DNA of 64,000 bases, from contig JAJOHG010000006.1 in assembly GCA_021029095.1 (NCBI GenBank), forward strand, positions 496,001-560,000, in the 5' to 3' direction. The notes under the pieces were generated by a model. The model had not been told where the DNA came from. It made no database searches and saw nothing but the letters and a program-made list of their open reading frames with translations. Position numbers and translations under genes: made by a program. Origin of the DNA: Phellopilus nigrolimitatus. Its lineage: Eukaryota > Basidiomycota > Agaricomycetes > Hymenochaetales > Hymenochaetaceae. Shown here in pieces: positions 47,824 through 59,001 of the stretch; the stretch's first letter is position 1, and each line of letters opens with the position of its first letter.

Positions 47824-49312
47824 TCATGGCTTGTGCACATTCTCTTTATCTGCGTCGGGCTCGTCCACGACCATCGCCTCCGTATCTTTACCCACTGCAC
47901 TCAAATCACCTGGAGCCTGTACTAGCTCCCCCGCACTCGAGGAGCTCTTCACAAATCGTTCCTCCAGCGACCCGCCAAACATAGGCTTCGGAGCACGCAC
48001 GGACGGCGCAGTCGGCGTTACGGCATCTGCAGGCTCAGCAGCCGCCGTGCTCGTCGTCGCACTCAGCGCCGTCGGGTGCTCCGACATATGCCCGGGGCTC
48101 GGGTCATCCAGCTCGTCGACGAGCCCAATCATCGGGCCTTCGGCGGCCGGCTCGCTCGTGCCCGTAACTGTTTCGACCGCTACGGATGTAACCGTTCCCG
48201 GAGCAGCCGCGCCGAGGCGTAGCTCGTCCACGCCTGGGCTGAGCGGGCGCGCGGCGGCCGCTGCGAGCTGCAACGGGCTCATCGGCGGGCTGTGACTGCG
48301 GCTCCTGCGCGCGTCCTCGTGAAGGAAGGGGATCGGGGAGAAGAGAGGCGTCGTCGCCTCGCGGAGGGAACCGGTCGGCGTGAACATGTGTGCTGCGGTC
48401 CTCGGATCTTCGGGCGGGATGAGGGGGAAGGCGTCGATCGTGGATGTGACGAGCAGCGCGCGTTCGAGCGCGCGCAGGTATTTTCCTGCGCTTTTAAAGT
48501 GCACCCGGGGGCGGGTCACGATTTCACATACGCGCTGGATCGAGAATGGGGGATTTCTGTCGTCAAGAATATACGCCAGGTGTCAGTAATCGTCAAAGTT
48601 GAGAGTACTGCTCACCCCTCAAAGTCATGTAAAAGCCTGTAGATGCCCTCATTCATATCCTTTGCCTCCTCCTCCGTCAACACCGTCTTCGCGCGCCCGT
48701 GAGAGTTGTACTCGTTCCGCACGAACTCATTTACCTCGCGCCGCACAAAAGGGGGAAGCTTCAAGCCAGCGGTGGACAGGGGCTTTGGAGCAGCCGCAGC
48801 CGCAGCCGCGGCCACTGTCGGTGTCGTCGGCGTCGTCGGTGCTGTCGCCGATTCTGAAGTGGGTTTGGGTGGTTCGACGGGTGCTGGTGGCGGAGCTGGC
48901 GGTGCGACTGGTGCAGGAGGCGGGGGTGGTGGAGGAGTTGGGGGAGGGTCAGACATATACGAGGCGATGTTCTGCCCGGCACGAGCTAGCATGAGCAGCA
49001 CATAAAAGACTTGACCGCGGTAATTCTCACCTGGTTATTCTTATACTTGATCATGTCGCGGAGTGAGTCCCAGTCGGACCTGAACGAATAGATGAGCGAC
49101 CTCCCTTCAGCTTCAACGTTGCCAGATAAGCGCAATTCTCACTCGACATAGTCGGTTGATGCAACTCTTTCAAGTATCTGGTCATATTCTGACATCTCAA
49201 AACGTGCCGGGTGAGCAAATAGCATCGACGTACAACAGTAAGCACACAACGTCGACGCACCTGGACTCCAATTGAAGTTGGGCGAAAGGGCAATTTCTTG
49301 AGAGCCGTTCAT
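47824..49312 (-). CDS. PP4 regulatory subunit R2 (PPP4R2) homologue
   Basis: PPP4R2 binds the PP4 catalytic subunit and directs it to targets such as DNA-damage proteins. Exons give MNGSQEIALSPNFNWSPEYD, QILERVASTDYVESDWDSLR, DMIKYKNNQNIASYMSDPPP, then a Pro-rich and poly-Ala stretch, LKLPPFVRREVNEFVRNEYN, FEGNPPFSIQRVCEIVTRPR and the conserved HFKSAGKYLRALERALLVTS. The pattern PPFSIQRVCE followed by KYLRALE is diagnostic. The C-terminal half is Ser/Ala/Pro-rich and disordered, ending DADKENVHKP. The low-complexity insert between the N-terminal and core parts is longer than in animals. Confidence 0.88.
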
Positions 49313-49867
49313 GTCGAATCAGCCGCGATCCGGCCCTTTTTTTACGTAGATCTATATCTTTTGACTTGTCTGAGTGGCGATTACGAATGAGTGACTTGTG
49401 GCTTGTGGAAGAGAACTCAAGGGAGCTGCAGTACGTGCTTGGTAAGCAATTGTTTCCTGCACATCATTTCTAAGTTATGTACATCGACACGTCGAAATTG
49501 TTGAAAATATTTCGCGTCCTGATGATATTGTCGCGTACACGAAGAAAAAAGATACAAAGCATGCGCATTTGACCATAGGCGGTCGATGGGGGCGTGGGTC
49601 TGCTATAGAGAAAAGGATGCACGCTAATGGTTTGTGTACTTTCCACGCAAACCATAAAGGGACTGGAACACATAGAGCAGAGAGCTGAAGGGGATGCAGA
49701 TGGGCATATGCGTCGCAGCCCGACCATTCAGGAGTCCAGTCAACGAATCCCGAAACTGACGGTGACCTGACCAAGGCAAGATATATTCGCGGCAAAACAT
49801 CGCACACAGCGCAGACGGCGAGCAAAAGCTCCGCATGAGCGGCCAGACGGCGGGAATTCCAAGGCGC
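49313..49867. other. intergenic region
   Basis: It holds the PPP4R2 upstream region and the 3' flank of the next minus-strand gene. Short ORFs here lack coding support. Confidence 0.45.
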
Positions 49868-50783
49868 TCAGGTATAGTCCTGCTTTATGCGCTCGAGCAT
49901 GGCCTCCATGCGCAGCTTCATGTTCGGCTGACCGCCGCGGGCCTCACCTGCTACATTCTCACCATGTTCCCGACCACGGCCACGGCCTCCAAAGCCACCG
50001 CGTCCGCCCCTCTCACTTCGGACAGGCCCGCCGCCGCCGCTTACGCTGCTTTTCCTGCTTCCCCTGCTCCCGCCGCGCATGCCTCCCCGAGGCCCACCCC
50101 TTACGCCCCGCCCCCTTGAGCTGGTAGAAGCAGATCCCGAGCCTGCGCCCTTCGCCGCACGCCGGTGCAGCGGGTCGGCTCGGAAGGTGTGCAGCGAAGC
50201 GCGCGAGTAGGCCTGGCGCGTCAGCTCCCGTACGGAAAGCTTTTCAGCCCCTCGCTCCGAACCATCCTCATTCTTGTTTTTGTCTCCGTTCGCAGGACGT
50301 CTGCGACCAGAGTGCGCAGGTGGATCGATGCTGGGTTTAGAATTGGATGGAGGCTGAGGATGGCTTAAGTGCGCAGGCTCTCCGTCTCCCGACTCCGCGA
50401 CGGCGTCATCGGACGACTCAACCTCGTCGCCCGACTCTTCTCGCGGAGCATCTTCCAGCTCATTCCCCTCTTCTTCATCTCCCTCTTCGTTCTTCACAGC
50501 ACCGCGGTCCTGCGAAGGCGGGGGCGGCCTCCGTTCTCGATTCAACACGATTCCCTCCTTGCGCTGCTGCGCCTTCCATTGGCTCTTGAGCTTCTTCTTC
50601 TCGACCCATGCTTTCTTCAGCTTAGTAGCTGCAATTTGTTTTCACGAACATTTCGTTTATTGAATTCGTATAAATAAGTGAGGAATACAAATAAGACGGA
50701 CCTCTGTCCCGCGGGAGGTGCTGGAACGATGGCGGGTGGTTTCTCTTCTTCGCCTGGCCTGCAGTGCTCGTTGAGACCGCCAT
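49868..50783 (-). CDS. basic RGG-rich nuclear-type protein, possibly rRNA-related
   Basis: Two exons. The N-terminus MAVSTSTAGQAKKRNHPPSF is followed by QHLPRDRATKLKKAWVEKKK and LKSQWKAQQRKEGIV, a conserved-looking basic helix. Then come acidic stretches (NEEGDEEEGNELEDAPREES) and a long RGG/GRG-rich segment (RGRGVRGGPRGGMRGG, RGGRGGFGGRGRGRE), ending MEAMLERIKQDYT. RGG repeats usually bind RNA and are found in nucleolar and RNA-processing proteins. The helical N-terminus is reminiscent of small fungal rRNA-processing factors, but I cannot name the family. Confidence 0.62.
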
Positions 50784-51075
50784 AAAAAGTTCGTGAGCTC
50801 TTCGCCGTCGTCAACACCAGCTGTACGGGCGCCGGAGTAAATTAAGAGCGATACAGCTAGAAGGATGACTAGGGTTCGGAATGGCGCCAGAAAAAAGTTG
50901 CGAGAAATAAATTCGAGCAGTGCATGCTGACATAACATGTCGACCGCATATATAAAGGCAAGCTGCGGTGCTCCATCATTCCCAGTTCATCTTCATCCCG
51001 CCGCTCATCGCCTTCCTCCTTTCTCGTCCACTTCCACCAACTGTTACCCGCCGTCGCGCCCAACTTCGCCGTTTT

Positions 51076-51638
51076 ATGAACACCGACGCCTACGTGAAGC
51101 CTGGTTAGTTCACATACTCTCATCGTCTTCGTCCGTTATCGATCAGTGTCCGCTGACCGCTGCCTCCACAGACGACCCCTTCTTGGACGATGATATTCTG
51201 AATCAAACAGACGACGTCGGCTCTCAGAAGAACATCATCCACATCCGTATCCAACAGCGTAACGGTCGGAAGACGCTCACGACACTCCAGGGGCTCGGGA
51301 AAGGTTCGTTTTCTTTCGTAAAAATTTATGCCTGAGAAACGGCGGTGCTCATCAAATTCTTCTCTTCTCAGAATATGATTTCAAGAAGATCCTAAAGGCA
51401 TTCAAGAAAGTATGTAGACACTCTTCTGCGTAGATCTTAAAGATGTATGGCACTCGCCACCACTGATACTGATTCTTTTTCTTCTGTTTCCCAGGAATTC
51501 GCATGCAACGGCACCCTTGTTGACGACGAAGAACTCGGGCAGGTCATTCAGCTGCAGGGAGACCAACGTGTCAAGATCCTTAATTTCCTGGTCGAAGAGG
51601 GTGTCGATCGGGCGACAGTAAAGCTTCACGGGTTTTGA
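51076..51638 (+). CDS. SUI1: translation initiation factor eIF1 (SUI1)
   Basis: eIF1 binds the 40S subunit near the P site and enforces start-codon fidelity. Four exons give about 114 residues with QKNIIHIRIQQRNGRKTLTT, LQGLGKEYDFKKILKAFKKE, FACNGTLVDDEELGQVIQLQ and GDQRVKILNFLVEEGV, ending TVKLHGF. This matches the family's length and key basic loop (NGRKTLTTLQG). No frameshift. The upstream 290 bases are pyrimidine-rich, as for strongly expressed genes. The first exon codes for only MNTDAYVKP. Confidence 0.96.
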
Positions 51639-52289
51639 TTTTTGATTACGATCCTGCATATCTTTACCCCGCTTTCCCCCTTCCGTTTGCCTTACTATCT
51701 GACTCGCGCTATCAACCATCCACCGTCACCTCTTTCGTTCTTTTTCCAGAATCTCTTTCCTTCGGTAGGGATTGCGCATCCGCGCTTTTGTACGTAGTCT
51801 TTGCCTTAAGGACCCATTTGTTGTTCCTATGCCTGCTGCGTTTGTACAAAATGTTACTTGCGACTGCTCTGATGGATTCACTATGTCGGTTGTTGGGGCG
51901 TGAGTGTCGCGAATTGTGTCCGACCGCCTGAGCGAACTTCTGTCCTGGGTATTTTGCACCAAGCCATGTCATTTCGACTACAAATAAGTGTCGAACAACG
52001 CAAAATGGCATATCATAGGTAAATGGCGAGTTTCGACAGGTCCCGGCCTAGATCTTGTCCGATAAACAACTGCATGACAATAATGCAGGCAGGGTAACTT
52101 AGATTTCATGCGTGACTCTCCTGAGTGAATGAACGTGGAAACAGAAGGCTCGTGCGGTATTTACTCATCTTTTCAGCTGGCTCTAGACATGACCATGGTC
52201 TGACGTGAACCGTTTTTTTCCCCAAGGCAGATCTTTCAAGGTTAAATAGCAAAGGAAATAAACGGAAAACTGAAAAAGAAGGAAAGACC
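51639..52289. other. intergenic region between convergent genes
   Basis: 3' flanks of eIF1 (+) and SNRNP27 (-). No gene or repeat was recognised. Confidence 0.45.
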
Positions 52290-53241
52290 TTATTTGATCT
52301 TGTCGAGAGGTCTATTAAACCCTCCGCGCCTGTGAATCGGATCGAGAGAAGGGTGCGGTCGGTAGGTGGATGGAGAGGGAGTACTAGACAGGCAACGCAC
52401 CGATTCATGTACTGCCGCCACGTCCGCTGCTTCTTGACATCCACGGCGCCCTCCTCGTTGCCCGTGACAGGCTTGCCCTGCACGCGCATATATAACCAAA
52501 AGTCGAAATCAGAAATACGCACCTAATCACGTAGTGGGGAGCACAAACGCACCTTCGTAGAGTCGAACCCTGCGAAGCCCATCATGGCCATCATAGCTGC
52601 CTCGGCCGCGTCAACGGCCTCGTCCTGCGCGTCCATCGGTGCACCCTCCTCCTCCTCCTCACCCTCCTCACGGCCGTCGCCATCCGGATCGAGGTCTAAC
52701 CTGCGCGATCGCGAGCCCGACCCGGTTGACGGAATAGGAGATGGAGCGCGGCCAAGGCCAGGACCTGGGCCGGAGCGAGCGGGCGCGTCGGCGCGGCTGG
52801 AGCGAGGCGGGGGCACGTCCCGCTCACGCTCGCGTTCTCCGCGGGCGGGATCGCGTCGGTCATCACGCCTGTCTCTATCTCCTCTATCTTTATCCCGGTC
52901 TCCATCTCTGTTTCTTTCTCTGTCTCTGTCTCCCCCACGGTTGCGGTCCCTGTCGCGCCGGTCGTTATACCTTTCGCGTCCATAGTCTACAAGCGCAGCG
53001 TCGTCAGCCTAAAGCAAAAATATGAGGACAGACAGTCATATAGCCACAAACCGGGTCGACGGTCTCGCTCGCCTCCTCCACGCCTTGGCGGACTGCGCCC
53101 GCCGCCATAGTTTCCTCCGCGTCCGCGTCCGCTCCCGTCCCCGTCGCCTCCTCCTCCGCGCCTGCGCCTATCTCCATCCCTTTCCCGACCGTCGCGCTCC
53201 CAGCTGCGCTCCCGCCTTCGTCGGTCGTCGCGCGAAGACAT
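52290..53241 (-). CDS. U4/U6.U5 tri-snRNP 27 kDa protein (SNRNP27)
   Basis: SNRNP27 is a late tri-snRNP component that influences 5' splice-site choice. The N-terminal half is an RD/RE-rich domain (MSSRDDRRRRERSWERDGRE, then many RD and GG repeats) as in the human protein. The diagnostic C-terminus reads MMAMMGFAGFDSTK, GKPVTGNEEGAVDVKKQRTW, RQYMNRRGGFNRPLDKIK, matching the family pattern GF.GFDSTKGK...N...RQYMNR.GGFNRPLD. Three introns are in phase. It is divergent from the RRM gene (134 bases between starts). Confidence 0.92.
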
Positions 53242-53375
53242 AATGTATGTGTATGGTGAAAGGAAGACTTGCTTGAGCCGCAGACGTGCGGTTATCGCGC
53301 CCTCTCTTTCCTTTTACGGACGTTACATACTCTTTGTTCTCGACGTGCGGTGTGACTTAGCTCTTGCGCGAAACG

Positions 53376-54350
53376 ATGAGCTTCTCACTGCAGACGGCCA
53401 AGCTAACCGGAAAGTTCACCAGATGCTCGACATGCCAGTGCGCTACAGCCTCACGTGCGCGTGCCGTTCACAAGTCAGGTATGTGCCCGACAGCGGTCTG
53501 GGAGGTCTGTGCAACGAGCTCATTTCCTTTCATTCCCTTAAGCACCTGCCATGAACGAGTTTGAGAAGCCAAACGTAGATAAAGCTCGTAATGTCATACA
53601 TTTAAGAGGTCTCCCTCTTTCTGCCACCCCGGCCGACGTCTTGCGCCTGACGAGGCAGGCCGGCAAGGGTGGACTGTCGAAAATCGCCGACGGTGCGTTT
53701 CCCAATTACGACAGCGAATTGAATAAATAAATAAATACTCAAATGTCCCATATAACAGTCAAGCTCGACTACCGCCGCTTCATCCCGACGGGCGCCGCTT
53801 TCATTACCATGACAGATGCTAACTACGTCGAGGATGCGGTCAAGACCCTGCGCGACACGCAGATGGCCACCCTCCCGTTACGAGCGTACCGCGCGCCCGA
53901 GCAACATGCACATCCGCGGCTGCGCGGCGTCAGTGGCCGCGCAGAAGCCGCCGAGCGCGCCGTGCTTGATGGCAACGGAGGCGGCGGCGGCGTGAACCCG
54001 AAAGCCTGCGACGTCGTCCTGTACGGCCTCCCCGGGATGATCACGCCGCTGGCGCTGCGGCGCCATTTGCGGAAGCTCGGACTCGTAGAAGTAGCCCCGA
54101 ACGGCGAGCCCATGTGCGACGTCGTGAAAATTGAGCCGTACGTCTTTCGTCTTATTTTGTATAACGTGTTTCATTGATATATTGCTCGTTTTCTAGGCCC
54201 AAGAAGACTTTTACTTCCGTCTCGAAGCATCTCGTGCGCCTGAAGTCACCTGCGGAGGCACACACGCTCGTCCGACGACTACATATGACTTATTTTATAC
54301 CCGAAATTTGGCAGACGAAATATCTAATGCGGGCTAGAGTCGTCTACTGA
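53376..54350 (+). CDS. RRM-containing RNA-binding protein, probably mitochondrial
   Basis: The N-terminus MSFSLQTAKLTGKFTRCSTC is basic, Ser/Thr-rich and without acids, fitting a mitochondrial presequence. An RRM follows, with RNP2-like VIHLRGLPLSAT, spacer ADVLRLTRQAGK and RNP1-like IPTGAAFITMTDANYVEDAV. A second, poorer RRM-like unit may be DVVLYGLPGMITPLALRRHL to LVRLKSPAEAHTLVRRLHMT. Four exons, all in phase, give about 250 residues. RNA binding is a family inference; the target is unknown. Confidence 0.7.
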
Positions 54351-54468
54351 TTTTTTTTGTCAATGCACACACTTTTTCAATCACTTGTGAAACCAATGAT
54401 TGATAGCAGCAAAAAAAAAAGGAAGGATAGCAAGGGAACTGTGTTATGATACAACAAATAACAATACT

Positions 54469-55439
54469 TTACATCCGTTCGGCCTCCACGTCGTGGTCGT
54501 CCGTACGCATCCGCTGGCCCTTAAATTACAAATAAAATTAGACAACGTCGAGCTTCTGCAGGAAGGACATACCACTCTCGACTCTTCCTCTTCGTCCTCG
54601 GGCGACCTCTCCCGCTTGAGCCCCGTCGGCGGCTGGTCCGTCTGCGGGGGCGCCGCAGACGCTTTCCAGTCGCCGCCGCCGACCGCAACTGCGCCCGGCC
54701 CGTCCTGCGCATCCGCATAACGCGCATCGAGCTCCCGCCGGCGCTCCATCTCCGCGCGCTGCGCCTGCGCACCCCACCCGCCGCGCCCCGCGTCGTAATC
54801 CTGCCTGTGCTCGTCTCGAACCTGTCGGGCATGGTTTTACAAATAACGTTGTACATAAATAGTCAGGTGAATGATTTAGTTGGAAGAACACAGGGTGAGG
54901 AAGAGCTTACGCACCTGCCCTCCGCTCTTCCCGCGCCCGAACTGGCGGCCCTCCCGGTAGCCGAGGTCGAGGTCGCACCGAATGACGCGCTCGTCGAGCT
55001 TCGTCCCGCTCACATAGCGCATGCTCGCAAGCGCCTCCGTGTGCGAGTAGTACTCAACAAAACAGAACCCGCATGGCGTGCTGATTGAGGTATATTAGGG
55101 AGATGTATCTCGAGCACAAAAATGGGGGGAACGGGGCGCACCGAGAGTTCCTATCGAGTCCCATGATAATGCGCTTCACGCCGCCGCCCTCCTCCGGACA
55201 CGCACACTTCGAGAACAGCTCATATATCTGCTCCTCCGTCGTGTAGAAACTCAAGTTTCCGACCTGTGCATAAAATTTGCATATTACATTTTCAGCTCTT
55301 CATTTTCGCCATCGGCAGGAGAACTAACATAAAGCGTAGTCGACTTGGAGAGGAGGTCGTTCTGCCTCATCCTGTCGACTTTCGATTGGGAGTCCTTATA
55401 GTTGGAGGGCTGGTCGAGTGGTGTTATGACGTGCGCCAT
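54469..55439 (-). CDS. CBC2: nuclear cap-binding protein subunit 2 (CBP20)
   Basis: CBP20 with CBP80 binds the m7G cap of nascent RNA. Exons give [40 protein letters not shown] (RNP2), [40 protein letters not shown] (RNP1), [20 protein letters not shown] and [20 protein letters not shown]. The cap-stacking Tyr (in QPSNYKD) and the C-terminal RxEHRxDYDxGRGG pattern are present. The tail continues with a charged extension. If the last GTATGT is an intron, the protein ends [11 protein letters not shown] at 54469; otherwise the open frame runs on to 54444. Divergent from GMF with 165 bases between starts. Confidence 0.95.
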
Positions 55440-55604
55440 TTTTATTTTATTTTGCTGCTCGTCGTCGGTCGTCGCAGTCCTGGTAAGAGAACTGGCACGC
55501 GTCCGTTACGGGAGATGTCACGCGCTGCTCAGCGCATATCTTCAGCGATCGCGAGCGCTCTCGTCCACGAAGGTCCATCTTGTACTCAACTTACGATCCA
55601 CGAT

Positions 55605-56208
55605 ATGGTGCGTTTTGGCTCACTATCTAAGTCTCGTGTTCTTGTAAACAGTTATAATAAAATAAATAATACAGTCCAAGACGGTCGACATCCCCGACGA
55701 GCTCAAGCAGGCACTGCGCAAGTTCCGCTTCGGGCGGCGCAACGCGAGCGCGGCCATGGTCGTGAAAATCGATAGAAAGCAGCTCAAGATGGTTGAGGAC
55801 GATACGTACGACAACATCAGTATAGAGGATCTCGCTGAAGGTAGAGTAGATACGATAATTACGACAACACTACAGACTAATGTTAATTGATTGCTCTGCG
55901 CACAGAGCTCCCCGAGAACGCTCCCCGCTATGTCGTGCTCTCGTACGAAGTAAATTACGACGATGGGCGCAAGAACTATGTCCTCGTTCTCGTCAACTGG
56001 TCGCCGACGGGCAGCGAGACCAGCCTCCTCACGCTTCACGCCAGCGCCCTAATCGACTTTCAGAACACAGTGCGTTCCCCGCTTGCTCCTCATTCACTGT
56101 AACATTGATACGTCATGTCACCAACAGGCGGACGTGCAGAAAGTCATCGAGATTCGCGACGGTGCAGAGGGGCTGACGAAAGAGGCCATCGATGCGAAAC
56201 TGAAATGA
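55605..56208 (+). CDS. glia maturation factor-type ADF-H protein (GMF)
   Basis: GMF binds Arp2/3 and debranches actin networks. After splicing the protein starts MSKTVDIPDELKQALRKFRF and continues RNASAAMVVKIDRKQLKMVE, DDTYDNISIEDLAEELPENA, PRYVVLSYEVNYDDGRKNYV, LVLVNWSPTGSETSLLTLHA, SALIDFQNTADVQKVIEIRD and LTKEAIDAKLK, matching the GMF branch of the ADF-homology family in full. The model puts only the start ATG (55605-55607) in exon 1, followed directly by a GTGCGT intron. An upstream in-frame ATG would add about 30 unrelated residues, so the short form is preferred. Confidence 0.92.
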
Positions 56209-56326
56209 GTATGCCGGTGCCGTTTTTCCTTTGGTCGCTGTGCTTTCCATATTTTGTTTGTATACTAAATGTTAACACTGTAAGAATACACAATCCGCAG
56301 ATCCAACAAACGGCCCACCCAAAATC

Positions 56327-57914
56327 TCAGGTAGTCTTCTTCGCGTTCGCGTTGCTCGCAGGACTTTCCCAGCGATAAGCCAATACAATTTCCCAGAGCA
56401 CCCAGCAATTGACAACCAGAAACAGGAGACTGCACGTCCACACGCGGTAGTGCACATCCTTCCCCAGAAATTCCAGGTCATAGGCAAACTTTAGCCAGAG
56501 CGCTTGTGCGCCTACCCACGCTCCGATCAAAGATACAGCTTTAGTTCGCGTGAAAGAAAGCGAGGGCAGAACAAGCGGGAGGATCGTGAGATACCAAAGG
56601 AAGTACTAAAGCGTCATTACCTCAATCAGCAGGGCACATTTCGATGCAGGGAATATAAAATAAACAACGAGGACAGATGCGCACCTGCGACGTGCACACT
56701 TTGTTGAGGGTTACAAATGCTGCAGTCTGTACGAACCATGTGAACGGGAGGTGATGTACGCCTGCGCGTCCGAACGCGAGGCCCGTGCCGAGGCTCAGGC
56801 CCATCTGCGGCACGAACGACGCGAGCGGCGAGCGCGCGAAGTGCTGCCACAGGGCGGGGCGCGCCGGAGCAAGATGAGCGTAGGCGGGGAGCGTAAGGGC
56901 AATGGGCAGCCAGTACGGCGAGAAGTTGTGCTGGTGGTCTAGCCGGTGGATGTGGTAGAGGTACGTCTCATAGAGGAAGGGGTAGCCCCAGCTGTGAAGT
57001 CACATCAGCGCGGTGCAGAGCGAATAATGGAAATGAGGCACACATGAGATACATGGCGCCGTTCAGAAGCATGAACGTCCCCGCGCTCAAGAACGCGAAA
57101 CGTACGCTCTGCGCGTTCACAAGGCTCTTCGCCCAGTTTGAAACGCCTCTTTCGCCCTTACCTGCCTTTCCCCTCTCCGATGCGATAACCGTAACGAGGC
57201 TCACGCCATATATGAGCGGATACACCTTCCAGTGTGTCGCAAGTCCGAGCATGACAGCTGTCGCATCCCACAGTCCTTTGCGTCTTCGCGGGGTTCATTG
57301 CGAAGTACAGCGTGCCGATCACAAGCGCGCCGAGCGTGGACTCGGACGATCCGCGCGTCGAGATCGAGAACACCATCGGGTTGAGGAGGTGCAATGCCGC
57401 ATAGAGCGTTGCCTGGCGCTCATGCGCGGCGCCCGGAGCCGAGGGCGTGAGGCCCGGCAGCACTGTGCTGCGGAGGAGCCGGTACAGAAGGATACCGACG
57501 AGAATGTCGCATGCTGCGAAGAGATACTTCCCAAAGGTCGAGTGCAGGAAGATGTTGGGTGTCATAATTAGGGCGAGCAGGGGCGTGTATCGGTACGTCT
57601 CGCGGTAGTACGGGCTTTACCATCGCGTCAGTTTGAAAACCAAAATGACAATCATAACGATAAACGCACTCCCCAAAGCCAAGCAGCTTCCCAAGCGACC
57701 CTTGGGCAATATTCTCTGGATTGTCTCCGGAGGCAGGTATCGGACGCAGGAGGAAGCGCGCTGCGTCTGTGAAAACGCGGTAGTCGACATCGGTGTACTT
57801 CACGATGGAGTGTTTATCGTGCCATTCACTGTAGAAGATGAGGACGATGCGAACGACGATGGACACTATTACGACATTCTTGAAGGAGAAGCCTCGCAAA
57901 GTCGATGCGTTCAT
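56327..57914 (-). CDS. GPI14: GPI mannosyltransferase 1 (PIG-M/GPI14), one frameshift
   Basis: PIG-M adds the first mannose to the GPI anchor in the ER. The N-terminus MNASTLRGFSFKNVVIVSIV is a membrane helix, followed by EWHDKHSIVKYTDVDYRVFT with the luminal DxD motif (DVD). Then come DPYYRETYRYTPLLALIMTP, FGKYLFAACDILVGILLYRL, LLNPMVFSISTRGSSESTLG, ATHWKVYPLIYGVSLVTVIA, GYPFLYETYLYHIHRLDHQH and NFSPYW, all highly conserved. Hydrophobic segments continue to the end (LLFLVVNCWVLWEIVLAYRW). One extra base in the T/A run near 57294 shifts the frame between TLYFAM and KGLWDATAVMLG; the rest is in phase. Confidence 0.92.
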
Positions 57915-58108
57915 TAACGAGGTAGATGAGCGTTGGGAACAAGCACGATGAGTTCGACGCGTCAAGGTGAGATGACCCTCGCGGTAACACTTACATAATA
58001 CGCCAGATAAAACTCGCGAATATCTAGGCCTTGCACACAATTTTGCGCGAATCCGACTATATATATGCTAGGCCTTTCTTATCAATGTGGAACTCATCAG
58101 AGCTTATC

Positions 58109-58683
58109 CTACGTGCCCAGGGCGGCTTGGGCTCTTGAAGACGTCTTCAGCGCCGAAATATACACGAAAACTTTATATCTCTGCGCATAACTTAGCTCCT
58201 TCTGCAACATATCATGCATCTTATCAAACAGCTTCCCGACAACTTCTCCCTTTTTTGACAGCGGCTTGAACGCTGTATGTGGCACTCGAGCATTTTCAAA
58301 ATACATGTCATGAGCTTGAAAGAAGATGGTCAGCTTTAAGCTCGCAATCCGTCTACTCACTAGTTATTTTGAAGTATGAGTTTTTGTCTACTCCATCGTT
58401 CATGATACGGTCACCGTTGATTTTCGTTCTTCTGACCCCTGAGAGAAATGGGACTGATATCAGTATCTCAGAGCAGAACCCCCCTCCCCCCGACGGGCCG
58501 CCCGGAGGTAACTCAGCGCCTCATACATAGAAACGCACTATCTTTGAAGGTGTTGGTCTTTTCCTGGTCAGGGTGCATGACCGCTGGTCCTGCGCAATGA
58601 CGAGTCGGTTCGTCGTACTTATATTTCTTTGCAGGGTCATTTCTGGGATCCCATTCGAAACCTTCTGGCTCAAAAGAACTCAT
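58109..58683 (-). CDS. unknown small protein
   Basis: I do not recognise this protein. Three exons joined in phase give about 140 residues: MSSFEPEGFEWDPRNDPAKK, YKYDEPTRHCAGPAVMHPDQ, RTKINGDRIMNDGVDKNSYF, then HDMYFENARVPHTAFKPLSK and KGEVVGKLFDKMHDMLQKEL. It is hydrophilic with no signal or membrane segment. The second intron is 47 bases. The gene lies between PIG-M and another unknown on the same strand, each with its own spacing, so no functional link is implied. Confidence 0.5.
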
Positions 58684-59001
58684 TTACTGTCCAGTCCACG
58701 GGCCATTTGCAAAACCTCAATTTCTAGGCCTAGGCCTTCCTAATATACATCGTTATACAACAAAAAGTCCAGAGCCAGTAAGAAAGAGCAGTGAAGATCT
58801 CAGTAATTGAAGAGTCCACTGAGTGCATGCAAGCTGCGTTATCGTAATATCGTGAATGCCTTCGAGAAGAGCCGTCAAGAGTGGATACAAGTATAGTGAA
58901 ACAGCGAGAGACCAAGAAAGAACCCAAAAAGATGAAATATGGATGCAGCAATGCCGTTGTCCCGTACCCTTTAGAAGATGAGGGACCCGAAATTCAGGAT
59001 A
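58684..59001. other. intergenic spacer
   Basis: 318 bases between two minus-strand genes of unknown function. Nothing was recognised. Confidence 0.45.

Noticed and set aside
48706..49005. Gly-rich plus-strand frame opposite PPP4R2
   Set aside because: It is the antisense shadow of the Pro- and Ala-rich segment of PPP4R2.
52584..52985. Ser/Arg-rich plus-strand frame opposite SNRNP27
   Set aside because: It mirrors the RD/RE-rich repeats of SNRNP27 on the other strand, and the conserved C-terminus fixes the true strand.
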